Positions 7,441-16,476 of a DNA stretch of 47,521 nt are shown piece by piece. Origin of the DNA: an uncultured Clostridia bacterium (lineage in GTDB: Bacteria; Bacillota; Clostridia; TANB77; CAG-508). The stretch lies in assembly GCA_947590905.1 (NCBI GenBank), contig CANQCU010000011.1:1-47521 (forward strand), read 5' to 3'. Position 1 is the stretch's first letter, and every line of letters starts with the position of its first letter. The translations under genes and the position numbers were made by a program. The notes under the pieces were generated by a model. It did not search any database, was not told the origin of the DNA, and was given only the letters and a program-made list of their open reading frames with translations.

Positions 7441-8256
7441 TTATTCTCCTCTACCTTCTGGTAAAGCATTTGTAGCGTTTTTAGCTTTGAATACATATGT
7501 TAAAGCTCTTGCTATTTTACTTTGTTTTATTCTTTGCCATAGTGATGGTTTTACATCTACTCTTGTCTCTTGTAAGTATTGTTCTTGTTCTACTTTGCTT
7601 CTTTGATTTTCTTCTACTATTTCTACTGGTGTTGGAATTCCTTTTAACGCATCTGCTATTTCTATTCCTATGTAACTTAATGCTTTTGATTTATCTTCTA
7701 TTCTTTCCATATCTATTTCAATATGTAAGTTTGTCTCTAAATTTGTTATTCTTGCTTTAACTAATTTTAAAGCATCTTTATAATTTGCTGATGTATCTAC
7801 TTTTGCTCTTCCTATGATATTTAAAGCATCAATTATATCTTCACTAAATACTTTTTCTCCATTTTTTACATAGACTTTCCAGTCTTTTTCTTTATTTTTT
7901 ACTATATCCAATAGTCCTTTTAATTCAGAAGATAATCTAATATTTCTTTCTCTTTGTCTAATTAATTCTTCGATTTGTTTTGTATTTTCTTCAAATTGAT
8001 TTGTTGCATATTCTACTAACCCATAAGCTGCTTTATAAACAGAAACAGGGAAATTCTTTTTCTTTGGATATTCAATTAAATACATCTTAATTGATTCAAT
8101 TAAATCTTTAAAATATGCATCATCATCTAATTGAACAATTTGTTTTTTACTATTTGGATTAATTAATTTTTGTACTTTGTCAATATTTGATAATATTTTT
8201 TCTTCAGTTATTACCATTCTTATGTTTACTATGCCAGTTTTCTTGTTTCTTAGCAT
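7441..8256 (-). CDS. Hypothetical protein (271 aa), helical
   Basis: The start at 8256 has a strong GGAGGGAGG site. The protein is soluble, charged and mostly helical, with a possible coiled-coil stretch ([20 protein letters not shown]) at about residues 93-112 and a basic C-terminal tail ([19 protein letters not shown]). There is no signal peptide, membrane segment or catalytic motif that I recognise. It stands alone between its own leader and terminator, so it is probably a single-gene unit. No function is proposed. Confidence 0.7.
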   Translation of the reverse strand: MLRNKKTGIVNIRMVITEEKILSNIDKVQKLINPNSKKQIVQLDDDAYFKDLIESIKMYLIEYPKKKNFPVSVYKAAYGLVEYATNQFEENTKQIEELIRQRERNIRLSSELKGLLDIVKNKEKDWKVYVKNGEKVFSEDIIDALNIIGRAKVDTSANYKDALKLVKARITNLETNLHIEIDMERIEDKSKALSYIGIEIADALKGIPTPVEIVEENQRSKVEQEQYLQETRVDVKPSLWQRIKQSKIARALTYVFKAKNATNALPEGRGE

Positions 8257-8412
8257 TGTAAACCTCCCTCCTTCGTACTAATGTTACATCATTAACTAAA
8301 TTATATAACATTTCATAAAATACTACAATAGAATTTAAAAATTATTTCATTAATTTTCAATTACAATTTTATTACAATTTTATTACAAATGTCAACATAT
8401 TTTTGTTTATTT

Positions 8413-10125
8413 TTACAAAATTTTTGCTAGTTCTTCATGACGCTTAATTTTAGCGGTTGTTGTCTTAATTAATGGCTCTGTTGTTATTATTATTTCTCTT
8501 ATATACTTATATGCTGGCATCTTTTTATTTACTTCTTTTACCTTCTTTGTTAATATATCAAATATTTCTGCTTCATCTGTTGTTTTATACATTTCGCTCA
8601 TTACTTCTGGGTCATATACTATCTTTACACAAACTTTGGTATCTCCATCTGGCTCAGGCTTTCCGTATACCATACTTTCAGTTACGCCTTCTATTCTATT
8701 TACTAGGCTTTCTAATTCTTCTGGGAAAACATTTTTACCGTTTTTTAATACTATAACGCTTTTTTGTCTTCCTGAAATAAAGATGAATCCATCTTTGTCT
8801 ATATATCCTAAATCTCCTGTTCTAAACCAACCATCTTGGAATGCTTCTTTTGTAGCTTCCTCATTTTCGTAATAACCAAGCATTACACTAGGTCCTTTTA
8901 TTTGTATTTCTCCTACACCATTTTCATCTGGATCTGCTATTCTAGCTTGTAAGCTTGGAAATACTGGTCCAACTGAACCACATTTATATCTAAAATCGGT
9001 ATTAGCTGCTACTACTGGTGCTGTTTCTGTTAAACCATAACCTTGTATTAATCTTATTCCAAGTTCGTTATATCCCTTTTCTACTTCTGGGTCTAATCCT
9101 GCTGCACCACTAACAAATAATCTTACTCTTCCTCCAAGAATTTCATGGATTTCTTTGAATAATTTTTTTCTAATATCTATATGTAATTTTCCTAATACAT
9201 TACTTATCTTTACACCTTTTTTTACTGTTTCTAATTTTCCTTTTTTCTCCATTCCTTTTAGTAATTTTCTATACATATTTTCATATAGTATTGGTACAGA
9301 TACCATTACTGATACTTTATATTCTTTTAAGTTTTCTGCTATATGTTTTATTCCGTCACAAATTACTATCTCTGTTCCTTTATACATAGGATATAAAAAT
9401 CCTACTGTACATTCAAAAGCATGGTGCATTGGCAAGAATGATAACATTGTGTCTTGATCTGTTATCTCTAATACTCTAGCTATATCCATAAGATTTGCAC
9501 ATATTATTTTATGTGATAATTTTACAGCTTTAGCTATTGCAGTTGTTCCTGATGTAAATAACATCATGTCCATTTCTTCTGCGTTTATTTTTGCATCTAA
9601 GAAGTTTCTATCTCCTTCTTCTATTAGCTTTTTACCTTTTTCTATAAGCTCTTTAAAAGAATAAATTCCGTCTTCATGTGCTTCTAAATCCATAGAAATT
9701 AGATGTTTTAGTTTTCCTACTCCATCATTTTTAGCTTTTTTCATTATTTCATCATATTTTTTTGAATAGCATATTGCTTCTGCTCCTGAACGTTCTATTA
9801 AACTTCTTATTTCATTTTCTGGTAATGATTTATCTAGTGGTACTACTATTCCTGTTCCACAAGTTACAGCTAAATAGCAGATTCCCCATTCATATCTATT
9901 TTCTGATATTACGGCTATTCTTTTTCCTTTTAATCCAAGCTTTATAAATGCTGTTCCTAAAGCGTTTACCATTTCTCTATATTCTTTATGTGTTATTATT
10001 CTAAATTTTCCTTCTTCTTCTGTTTTAAATCTATATGCTGGTCTATCTCCATATAGTTTTCCTGATTTTTCTAACATATCTTTTAAATCTTTTATCTCAA
10101 CTATTTCATGTAAACGTTCGTGCAT
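8413..10125 (-). CDS. Long-chain acyl-CoA synthetase-like AMP-binding enzyme (570 aa)
   Basis: Member of the ANL adenylate-forming superfamily, which activates a carboxylic acid with ATP and usually transfers it to CoA. Motifs in order: LFTSGTTAIAKAVKLSH (P-loop, about residue 192), YGLTETAPVVAAN (A5), GWFRTGDLGYIDKDGFIFI (A7) and GRQKSVIVLKNGKNVFPEELE (A8), with the catalytic lysine region TTTAKIKR at the C-terminus. The P-loop is unusual: TSGTTAIAKAV replaces the common TSGTTGxPKGV. The start at 10125 follows AAAGGATGGATG. A strong promoter and a TetR-type palindrome lie upstream, which fits control by a fatty-acid-type TetR regulator. The likely substrate is a fatty acid, but this is not proven. 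Confidence 0.85.
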   Translation of the reverse strand: MHERLHEIVEIKDLKDMLEKSGKLYGDRPAYRFKTEEEGKFRIITHKEYREMVNALGTAFIKLGLKGKRIAVISENRYEWGICYLAVTCGTGIVVPLDKSLPENEIRSLIERSGAEAICYSKKYDEIMKKAKNDGVGKLKHLISMDLEAHEDGIYSFKELIEKGKKLIEEGDRNFLDAKINAEEMDMMLFTSGTTAIAKAVKLSHKIICANLMDIARVLEITDQDTMLSFLPMHHAFECTVGFLYPMYKGTEIVICDGIKHIAENLKEYKVSVMVSVPILYENMYRKLLKGMEKKGKLETVKKGVKISNVLGKLHIDIRKKLFKEIHEILGGRVRLFVSGAAGLDPEVEKGYNELGIRLIQGYGLTETAPVVAANTDFRYKCGSVGPVFPSLQARIADPDENGVGEIQIKGPSVMLGYYENEEATKEAFQDGWFRTGDLGYIDKDGFIFISGRQKSVIVLKNGKNVFPEELESLVNRIEGVTESMVYGKPEPDGDTKVCVKIVYDPEVMSEMYKTTDEAEIFDILTKKVKEVNKKMPAYKYIREIIITTEPLIKTTTAKIKRHEELAKIL

Positions 10126-10162
10126 ATTTCATCCATCCTTTTTATTTGATTTTAATATGTAC

Positions 10163-10191
10163 ATTATATTATTTAACAAAAAAATATGCAA
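10163..10191 (-). promoter_or_regulatory. Promoter of the acyl-CoA synthetase gene
   Basis: -35 TTGCAT, 17-base spacer, -10 TATAAT on the minus strand, about 37 bases before the ATG at 10125. Confidence 0.8.
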
Positions 10192-10219
10192 TAGTTTTTA
10201 CAACTTTTGCATATTTCTG

Positions 10220-10233
10220 ACCGCTCGTTCGGT
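10220..10233. promoter_or_regulatory. TetR-type operator palindrome
   Basis: ACCGCTCGTTCGGT fits the symmetric pattern ACCG-nn-CG-nn-CGGT, a common form of TetR-family operator, and is GC-rich in an AT-rich spacer. It lies about 29 bases upstream of the -35 of the acyl-CoA synthetase promoter. No regulator gene is adjacent. Confidence 0.55.
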
Positions 10234-10317
10234 TTTTGTTTTGACATATTTACATAAATATAGTATGCTATATTTGGTCTTTTATTTTGAAAATTAACTT
10301 TCTACACTAATTTATAT

Positions 10318-11515
10318 TTATTTTTTACTTATAATTGGTTCTATACTTCTATCTAATATTCCTTTAAGATATGCTATTGTTATTCCATAATTTGTAAATG
10401 GAATATTTTTCTCTTTTGCAAAATTACTTCTATATTCCATTTCTTTTTGATTAAGCATACATCCTCCACAGTGAATAATTAAGTCATATTTTTCTATATC
10501 TTTTGGGAAACCTGTTCCACTACTCCATTCAAAATTTAAGTTCTCTTTAGTATATTCTTTTATCCATTTTGGTAATTTTACTGTTCCTATATCATCACAT
10601 TGTCTATGATGAGTACAGCCTTCGCTAATTAGAATTTTTGCTCCATCTTTTAATTTTTCTAGCTTTCTTATTCCATCTATCGCTGTATCAAGGAATCCTT
10701 TATATCTTGCCATTAGAATTGAAAATGATGTAAGTGGTATTTCCTTATCTACAATCTTATTTACTACTTCGAATACTTGTGAATCTGTTATTACAAGTGC
10801 AGGATTTTCTTTTAAAGATTCAAGTGTTTCTTTAAGCTCAGTTTCTCTCGTTACAACTGCTATTCCTCCCGCATCTATTATGTCTCTTATTGCTAATTGC
10901 TGTGGCATTATCATTCTTCCTTTTGGTGCTGCGGTGTCTATTGGTGTTACAAGGACAACAACATCCTTTGCCTTTATTAAGTCTCTTACAAAGTATTTTT
11001 CTTTTTCTAAATTTTCTTTCTTTAGTTTTCCTATTGTTTCTTTTAATTTTTCTATTCCTGTCTTGTTTGTAGCACTTGTATAAATAATATTTTGGTCTTT
11101 TTCTGTCTTGTTATTTTCTAGTGTATCTGCTTTGTTTTTTGCTATTATATATGGAATATCTTTTTCTTCAAATATTGTAATTAATTCTTTTTCTGTTTCG
11201 TTTAAGTCTCGCGTTGCTTCTGTTACAAGTATTGCAACATCACAATTTCTTAAAATGTCTTTTGTTTTTTCTACTCTTTTTTCTCCTAAATTTCCTTCAT
11301 CATCATAACCCGGTGTATCTATTATTATAACTGGTCCGAAGAGGAAGTAATTCCATTGATTTTTTTACTGGATCTGTTGTTGTTCCTTTCACATCACTTA
11401 CAACAGATAATTCTTGGTTCGTTACAGCATTTACTAGACTGCTTTTTCCCACATTTCTACAACCAAAAAATGCTATATTTATTCTTTCTCCAACTGGTGT
11501 ATCATTTAAACTCAT
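10318..11515 (-). CDS. hydF: [FeFe]-hydrogenase maturation GTPase HydF, one CGG +1 site
   Basis: HydF is the scaffold on which the 2Fe subcluster of the H-cluster is built before transfer to HydA. The start at 11515 (MSLNDTPVGERINI) follows GAGGGTGAG. GTPase motifs: G1 FGCRNVGKSS, G2 GTTTDP, G3 DTPGYDDEG, G4 NKAD. The C-terminal cluster ligands are visible as GCTHH and HCGGC. In the plain frame the protein stops after MELLPLRTSY. The codon after CTT is CGG (11338-11336); dropping its C gives ELLPLGPVIIIDTPGYDDEG and joins the GTPase N-terminus to the rest. Span 1198 = 3 x 399 + 1, giving 398 residues, normal for HydF. The site is just ahead of G3, so conventional translation would lose most of the protein. 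HydG, HydE and the TM1266-like gene lie upstream on the same strand. Confidence 0.95.
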
Positions 11516-11586
11516 AATTCTCACCCTCTTTTATATTAAATAAATACTCTTAAATCTTTTTCTTTCCATAAAGAGCTTAAAAGAGT

Positions 11587-11604
11587 AAAGAGCCTAGGCT
11601 CTTT
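11587..11604. repeat. Perfect 18-bp palindrome between hydG and hydF
   Basis: AAAGAGCCTAGGCTCTTT is perfectly self-complementary; further AAAGAG/CTCTTT copies flank it (AAGAGCTTAAAAGAG and TTTGCTCTTT). It could form a hairpin in the hydG-hydF spacer and act as an attenuator or RNA-processing site. No strong T-run follows it. Confidence 0.6.
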
Positions 11605-11616
11605 GCTCTTTACATT

Positions 11617-13038
11617 TTAAAAACGAAAATCCCTTTCTCCATTTTCTATTTTTACTAAACGTTCTCTAACTATTTCTTTTATTTGTTCTTTTCCTATATT
11701 GTCTATTTCTTTTTCTATTAATTCTTCGCCTATCTTTTTAGTGTCAGGTGATGCATAATCCATAAGGAATTCTTTTAAAGTCATTAATGCATTTGGATGA
11801 CAACAATTTTGTATTTGTCCTGATTTACATAGGCTCATAAATCTGTCTCCTGTTCTTCCTTCTCTATAACATGCCGTACAAAATGATGGTATGTATCCTG
11901 CTCTCATTAACCAATTTACAACTTCATCTAGGCTTCTATTATCTGAAACATCAAATTGTTCTGTGTCATGTGGACGTTCTTCTTCTGCATATCCTCCAAC
12001 TGATGTACGAGATCCTCCACTAATTTGGCTTACTCCTAAACGTATTATTTCTTCACGTACTTTTGGGGTCTCACGTGTTGAGATTATCATTCCTGTATAT
12101 GGTACTGCTATTCTTATACAAGCAGCTATTTTACAAAACATTTCATCACTAAGTGAATTATCAAAATCATTTGGATCTATGTCATCTGCTCTTTTAACAC
12201 GTGGTACACTTATTGTGTGTGGTCCTACTCCATGTACTGCTTCTAGGTGTTCTGCATGCATTAATAATCCTGCAAACTCATAGCGGTATTTATCAAGTCC
12301 AAACAAAACTCCTATTCCTACATCATCTATTCCACCTTCCATTGCTCTATCCATAGCTTCTGTGTGATATGCATAGTCGTGTTTTGGTCCTGTTGGATGT
12401 AGTTTTTCATAACTTTCTTTATGATATGTTTCTTGGAAAAGTATATATGTTCCTATCCCTGCTTCTTTTAATTTTCTATAATTTTCTACTGTTGTTGCTG
12501 CAATATTTACATTTACTCTACGTATAGCCCCATTTTTGTGTTTTATTGAATATATTGTTTTTATACAATCTAATATATATTCAATAGGATTATTTACAGG
12601 GTCTTCTCCTGCTTCTATTGCAAGACGTTTATGTCCCATATCTTGAAGTGCTATAACTTCTTTCTTTACTTCTTCTTGTGTAAGTTTTTTACGTGGTATA
12701 GTTTTGTTTTTTAAGTGGTATGGGCAATAAAGACAACCATTTACACAATAATTTGAAAGATAAAGTGGAGCAAACATAACTATTCTATTACCATAAAAAT
12801 CCTTTTTTATTTGTTCTGCTAAATCGTACATTTCTTTTACTTTTTCTTTATTATCACATGCAAGTAATACACTTGCCTCTCTATGGTTTAGTCCTTTGTG
12901 CTCTTTTGCCTTTTCTAGTATTTTATCAACAAGTTCTAGATTATCCTTGTTTTCATCAGCATATTTTAATGTTTCTTTTATTTCCTCGTCATTTATAAAT
13001 TCTTCTGCAACTAGTGATTTTGGGTCATATTTAATCAT
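11617..13038 (-). CDS. hydG: [FeFe]-hydrogenase maturation radical SAM enzyme HydG (473 aa)
   Basis: HydG cleaves tyrosine to supply the CO and CN ligands of the H-cluster. I use the ATG at 13038 (MIKYDPKSLVAEEF) because AAAGGA lies at a good distance. The radical SAM motif is CVNGCLYCPYH at about residues 95-105. The C-terminal extension carries FCTACYREGRTGDRFMSLC and QNCCHPNALMTLKEF, including the CxxC...C set for the second cluster. The length is normal for HydG. The frame is intact; its CGG triplets (for example ACG GCA) are out of frame, in contrast to HydE and HydF on either side. It lies between hydE (after a 320-bp spacer with repeats) and hydF. Confidence 0.96.
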   Translation of the reverse strand: MIKYDPKSLVAEEFINDEEIKETLKYADENKDNLELVDKILEKAKEHKGLNHREASVLLACDNKEKVKEMYDLAEQIKKDFYGNRIVMFAPLYLSNYCVNGCLYCPYHLKNKTIPRKKLTQEEVKKEVIALQDMGHKRLAIEAGEDPVNNPIEYILDCIKTIYSIKHKNGAIRRVNVNIAATTVENYRKLKEAGIGTYILFQETYHKESYEKLHPTGPKHDYAYHTEAMDRAMEGGIDDVGIGVLFGLDKYRYEFAGLLMHAEHLEAVHGVGPHTISVPRVKRADDIDPNDFDNSLSDEMFCKIAACIRIAVPYTGMIISTRETPKVREEIIRLGVSQISGGSRTSVGGYAEEERPHDTEQFDVSDNRSLDEVVNWLMRAGYIPSFCTACYREGRTGDRFMSLCKSGQIQNCCHPNALMTLKEFLMDYASPDTKKIGEELIEKEIDNIGKEQIKEIVRERLVKIENGERDFRF

Positions 13039-13090
13039 AATTATCATTCCTTTCTAAAATTTATTATTTTAAATTAATATAATTTTTAAC

Positions 13091-13205
13091 TTAATATAAT
13101 ATTTATTTTTTAAGTTTTGCAGTCGCAACTTAAAAATTAAAATTTATATGTGATTTGCTCTATATCGCACTTTGCTTTGCTACGTTTGACTGCTTATGTA
13201 ACTTA
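13091..13205. mobile_element. MITE-like element, copy 1 (right end degraded)
   Basis: About 115 bases beginning TTAATATAATATTTATTTTT, then a core TTTTGCAGTCGCAACTTAA and a GC-richer part ATCGCACTTTGCTTTGCTAC. It matches the adjacent copy 13206-13345 and the copy at 38261-38407, but its right inverted repeat is missing. It occupies the hydE-hydG spacer. Confidence 0.7.
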
Positions 13206-13345
13206 ACTTAATATAATATTTATTTTTTTAAGTTTTGCAGTCGCAACTTAAAAATTAAATTTCATATGTAAGTTGCTCCATATCGCACTTCGCTTCGCTA
13301 CGTTTGATTGCTTACGCAACTTAAAAAAATAAATACTATATTAAG
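13206..13345. mobile_element. MITE-like element, copy 2 with terminal inverted repeats
   Basis: The left end AATATAATATTTATTTTTTT and right end (complement AATATAGTATTTATTTTTTT) form imperfect terminal inverted repeats, extending into AAGTTTTGCAGTCGCAA and AAGTTGCGTAAGCAA. The inside holds nested arms AAGTTGC...GCAACTT and ATCGCACTTCGCTTCGCTAC. No coding capacity is seen. It is tandem with copy 1. Confidence 0.75.
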
Positions 13346-13359
13346 TTGCATTTAATTTA

Positions 13360-14425
13360 TCAATTTTGCCTAATATAATCTCCTCTATCTACAACTATGC
13401 TACACCCCGTTTTGCTTATCCTTCGTTTTAAGCATTCAACACAACTAGCTGATTCATCTCCTGTACATATTTTATTATCATATAGCATATATTTCTTCCT
13501 AACACTAACAGGTGAAAGATTTGGCATAAGTACATTTGCTCCTGCTTTTATTCCTTTTTCTCTTCCAAACTCATCTATTGTTCCTAAAGCAGTTGTTGCT
13601 GGAAGTAATACATTTGGAAGTGTAAGTCGTACAAGTCCTAGCATAAATAATGTTAAATCTAATGTACCTGATTCTTGGTCTTTAAATGGTGTATCTTTGT
13701 GTGAAATAAATGGTCCTATTCCGCACATTTCTGGATTCAATTTTTTTAAGAATATTAGTTCTTCCGCCAAGTTTTTTTCTGTTTGATAAGGCGAACCAAC
13801 CATGAATCCTGCTCCTACTTGGTATCCTAGTTTTTTTAAATTTTTTAAACATCCTATTCTATTTTCAAAACTCATTTCTTTTGGATGTAATTTCTCATAG
13901 TGTGTTTTACTTGCTGTTTCATGTCTAAGTAGATATCTATCTGCTCCAGCTTGTCTTAATTTTTTATAGCTTTCAAAACTTCTTTCTCCTATTGATAATG
14001 TCAGTGCACAATCAGGATATTTTGATTTTATTTCTTTTATTATAGTTATTAGTATTTCGTCTGTAAAATACATATCTTCTCCACTTTGCATAACAAATGT
14101 ACGAAAGCCGAAGTTTGTATCCTTCCTCTGCACACTCTAATATTTCTTCTTTTGTTAGCCTATATCTTTCAGCTCTATTATTACTTCTTCGTATTCCACA
14201 GTATAAGCAATCATTTTTGCAATAGTTTGAAAATTCTATCAAGCCTCTTATATATATTTTATTTCCATAAATTTTCTCTCGCATTTTACTTGCTTTGTCA
14301 TAAAGATAATTTGCACATTTGTCTCTGTTTTTTATTAAGTATAAATATTCTTCATAGGAAAGCTTATTTTCCTTTTCTAATTTATCTATTAACTCTTTAC
14401 ACGTTACTATAAGCTGTTTTTGCAT
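13360..14425 (-). CDS. hydE: [FeFe]-hydrogenase maturation radical SAM enzyme HydE, one CGG +1 site
   Basis: HydE acts with HydG and HydF in building the dithiolate-bridged 2Fe subcluster. The start at 14425 (MQKQLIVTCKEL) follows AGGTGGTG and overlaps the TM1266-like gene by 29 bases. The radical SAM motif is FSNYCKNDCLYCGIRR. In the plain frame translation goes wrong after EEGYKL. The next codon is CGG (14110-14108); without its C the sequence reads EEGYKLGFRTFVMQSGEDMYF, the expected HydE core. Further motifs are SIGERSFESYKKLRQAGADR, YLLRHETASKTHYEKLHP and PFISHKDTPFK. Span 1066 = 3 x 355 + 1, giving 354 residues, normal for HydE. It ends with TGA. Confidence 0.95.
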
Positions 14426-14642
14426 AAACACCACCTAATCTTCCTATTTTGCCACTTAAAGTATTTATTACATCTTGTGGAGCATCTATAGCAATAGATA
14501 TAACATTTATTCCTTTTTTATGATATGGCACTCCCATTCTTCCTATTATATAATCTCCATATTCTGAAAGCAGTTTATTAAGTTCTGAAACGCTTTCTTT
14601 GTTTTCAACTATTATTCCAATAACTGCAACTCTTGTTTCCAT
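14397..14642 (-). CDS. TM1266-like iron-only hydrogenase system regulator (81 aa)
   Basis: Small ACT/NikR-C-like protein of the type found beside hydE/F/G in many anaerobes. The start is the ATG at 14642 (METRVAVIGIIVENKESV) behind GGGAGAATAAA; an upstream extension of the frame runs through structured leader DNA and is not coding. Visible family features are VAVIGIIVENKESVSELNKL, YGDYIIGRMGVPY, ISIAIDAPQDVINTLSGKIG and the ending GVYAKTAYSNV. It overlaps hydE, so the two are translationally coupled. Its role as regulator is inferred from its family and position. Confidence 0.85.
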   Translation of the reverse strand: METRVAVIGIIVENKESVSELNKLLSEYGDYIIGRMGVPYHKKGINVISIAIDAPQDVINTLSGKIGRLGGVYAKTAYSNV

Positions 14643-15017
14643 TATTTTATTCTCCCTTTTTATAGATTTATAAATAAGAAAAGTAGCTTTACCACATGTG
14701 TGGATTTGCTTTGCAAACCGCACGAATAAAGGTAGCTTAACCTTTTTGCTCCTGAAACTTCTGCGAAATTTCATATGCAATAAAAATACTGTGCCTTAAC
14801 CTAAAGCACAGCTATATCTAATATTTTATAACCATATTGTGCTCTTTCGGTTAGGAGTATTTTTATACTGCTTTCCGTTAGAAAACTTCAACTATGATTG
14901 TAGCATTTTTAATATTTAATTTCAATAGTTTTTAGTGGTAATTTTGTAAGATTTTAGTGTTAATTTTGTAATATTATAGTTATTATCATTTCCTTTATTC
15001 TTATAAAAGTAATGTTG
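14643..15017. other. Leader region of the hyd operon with long hairpins
   Basis: No gene is present. A 27-30 base imperfect inverted repeat (14781-14810 and 14839-14865; arms start TAAAAATACT and close on GCACA) flanks a 28-base AT loop. A second structured block lies at about 14676-14742, with AAGTAGCTTTA and TAAAGGTAGCTTA as outer arms and CCACA-TG-TGTGG inside. On the minus strand both would be in the 5' leader of the TM1266-hydE transcript, or between DUF1287 and that operon. I cannot match them to a known riboswitch. Confidence 0.55.
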
Positions 15018-15687
15018 CTAGACATTGTACTCATCTGTTATTCTAAAATGTCCTGAAATGTCTTTGTAAAATTCTAGTGCATCTTCTTCTCTTAATTTCC
15101 CTGAATTATGTATTAAATATGGTATTCCTTTTTTATTTCTTTTATCTGATATTATTCCAATATGTGAAGTTCCAAACGTAACAATATCACCAGGTTGCCA
15201 TTCTGCTATTTTAGTTAAGTCTGTAGTCAAGCTTACATGGTTTCTTTCAAAATATACTTTTAAATTTGGAACTCTTCTAAAATCTATGTTTGGATCTGGT
15301 TTCCCGACTAACTCTTGGATAAGCTTTTACATTGTTTTTTATATCTTCATCAACTAAGTCTTTTAAATTGTACCCCGCATTTTTTAATGCTCTCCATATT
15401 ACATCAGTGCAAACACCTTCATTTTCTGGAGGATATCCTCCTTGATAATATGCACTTTTATATTTAGGATTTAATGGAATCTGTAATTTTGCTCCCTGTA
15501 AAATATCTGTATAATCATCTATTCCGTCGTTATCAAAATCTGTTTGGCTTTTTATCTCTGTTATTCCAAAATATTCGGCATTATATGTTGGTTTATTTTT
15601 TTCATAAAGTGAACAAATCATAGCTAGTGCAACGAGTATTATTAAGACTAAAGCAAAAATTATTATTACTTTTTTCATTTTCTTCAT
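15018..15687 (-). CDS. DUF1287 family, NlpC/P60-like secreted or membrane-anchored protein, one CGG +1 site
   Basis: I take the ATG at 15687 (MKKMKKVIIIFALVLIILVA), which has AAGGGATGAG at a good distance and gives a signal anchor at residues 5-25. The family resembles NlpC/P60 peptidases. Candidate catalytic residues are Cys in GVCTDVIWRAL, His in TSHIGIISD, and the IHN motif. In the plain frame the protein stops shortly after YPRVS. The codon after AGT is CGG (15306-15304); skipping its C gives RVSGKPDPNIDFRRVPNLKV, and the rest follows to the TAG at 15018. Span 670 = 3 x 223 + 1, giving 222 residues. The site lies between the Cys and His motifs. The gene follows the TVP38-like gene by 15 bases, so the two are probably co-transcribed. 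Confidence 0.85.
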
Positions 15688-15702
15688 AATTAATCTCATC
15701 CC

Positions 15703-16410
15703 TTATAACTTTATATATACTTTTTCTTTCTTGTTAAATACATATATCATAATTCCTGCACATAAGAAAGTGATTGCATATGTTATTGCTATTGTAATCC
15801 AATTTCCAGACATTATATTGCTTCCTGCAATTGTTGATGAAATAACTGATGGGAACCTTGCAAATGTTGCTATGCTTAAAAATTTTGCAGGTTTTATTGG
15901 CAAAAGTCCACCTAAATATACAAATAAATCTTTTGGTGTTCCTGGTATAAAAAATAATATAAAGAGAATTAAATCTACTCTTTTAGAATTTGAAAACCAT
16001 TTACTTTTTTCTAAATTCTCTATTTTCTCTTTTGATATAAAGCTATATATAAAATTTCTACCAAATTTTCTTACTGAAAAGAATATAATAAAGCTACTTA
16101 AGAATGCGCCAAGAAGAATTATTACAAAACCTCCAATTGGTCCATAAGACATACCAGCAAGTACTTCTACTGGTTCTCCTGGCAATATTGGTAAAAATAT
16201 TTGTATTACCATAAGACCTATTATTATAAATATTCCTTCAAATCCTAAGCTTTCTATCTCATTTTTTAAGGCTATTCTTCCTTCTTCTGTTGATATGCTT
16301 TTAAACATTGGCAAAAGTTTTATTGTCAAAAATACCATTATTAATATAAACAATGCTAATAAGAGTATTTTAAATATTTTTACATTTTTGCTTTTCATAT
16401 AATCTTTCAT
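15703..16410 (-). CDS. TVP38/TMEM64 (DedA-like, VTT domain) membrane protein (235 aa)
   Basis: Integral membrane protein with about six hydrophobic segments. Family motifs are visible: PILPGEPVEVLAGMSYGPIGG (the conserved re-entrant loop with a PGEP/G pattern) and FFIPGTPKDLFVYLGGLLPI followed by FARFPSVISSTIAGSN. VTT proteins are linked to lipid scrambling or transport and to membrane-potential homeostasis; the substrate here is unknown. Two ATGs (16410 and 16398) are possible. The AAGGAAGG site overlaps the first closely and sits about 12 bases from the second, so the start is uncertain by four codons. It is followed directly by the DUF1287 gene. Confidence 0.85.
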   Translation of the reverse strand: MKDYMKSKNVKIFKILLLALFILIMVFLTIKLLPMFKSISTEEGRIALKNEIESLGFEGIFIIIGLMVIQIFLPILPGEPVEVLAGMSYGPIGGFVIILLGAFLSSFIIFFSVRKFGRNFIYSFISKEKIENLEKSKWFSNSKRVDLILFILFFIPGTPKDLFVYLGGLLPIKPAKFLSIATFARFPSVISSTIAGSNIMSGNWITIAITYAITFLCAGIMIYVFNKKEKVYIKL

Positions 16411-16476
16411 TCCTTCCTTGCTTTTCTTTGTATGTAAATAAAATTTTGGAAATCTGTTATTTAAGACTACTTTTTA

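Noticed and set aside
10241-10269. Plus-strand promoter-like TTGACA...TATGCT at about 10241
   Set aside because: No plus-strand gene follows; it may be chance in AT-rich DNA.
13091-13345. CRISPR array
   Set aside because: Only two degenerate, roughly 120-base units with internal inverted repeats and no regular spacers; no cas genes in the window.
14660-14900. Known riboswitch in the hyd leader
   Set aside because: I could not match any conserved riboswitch core; only generic hairpins are visible.
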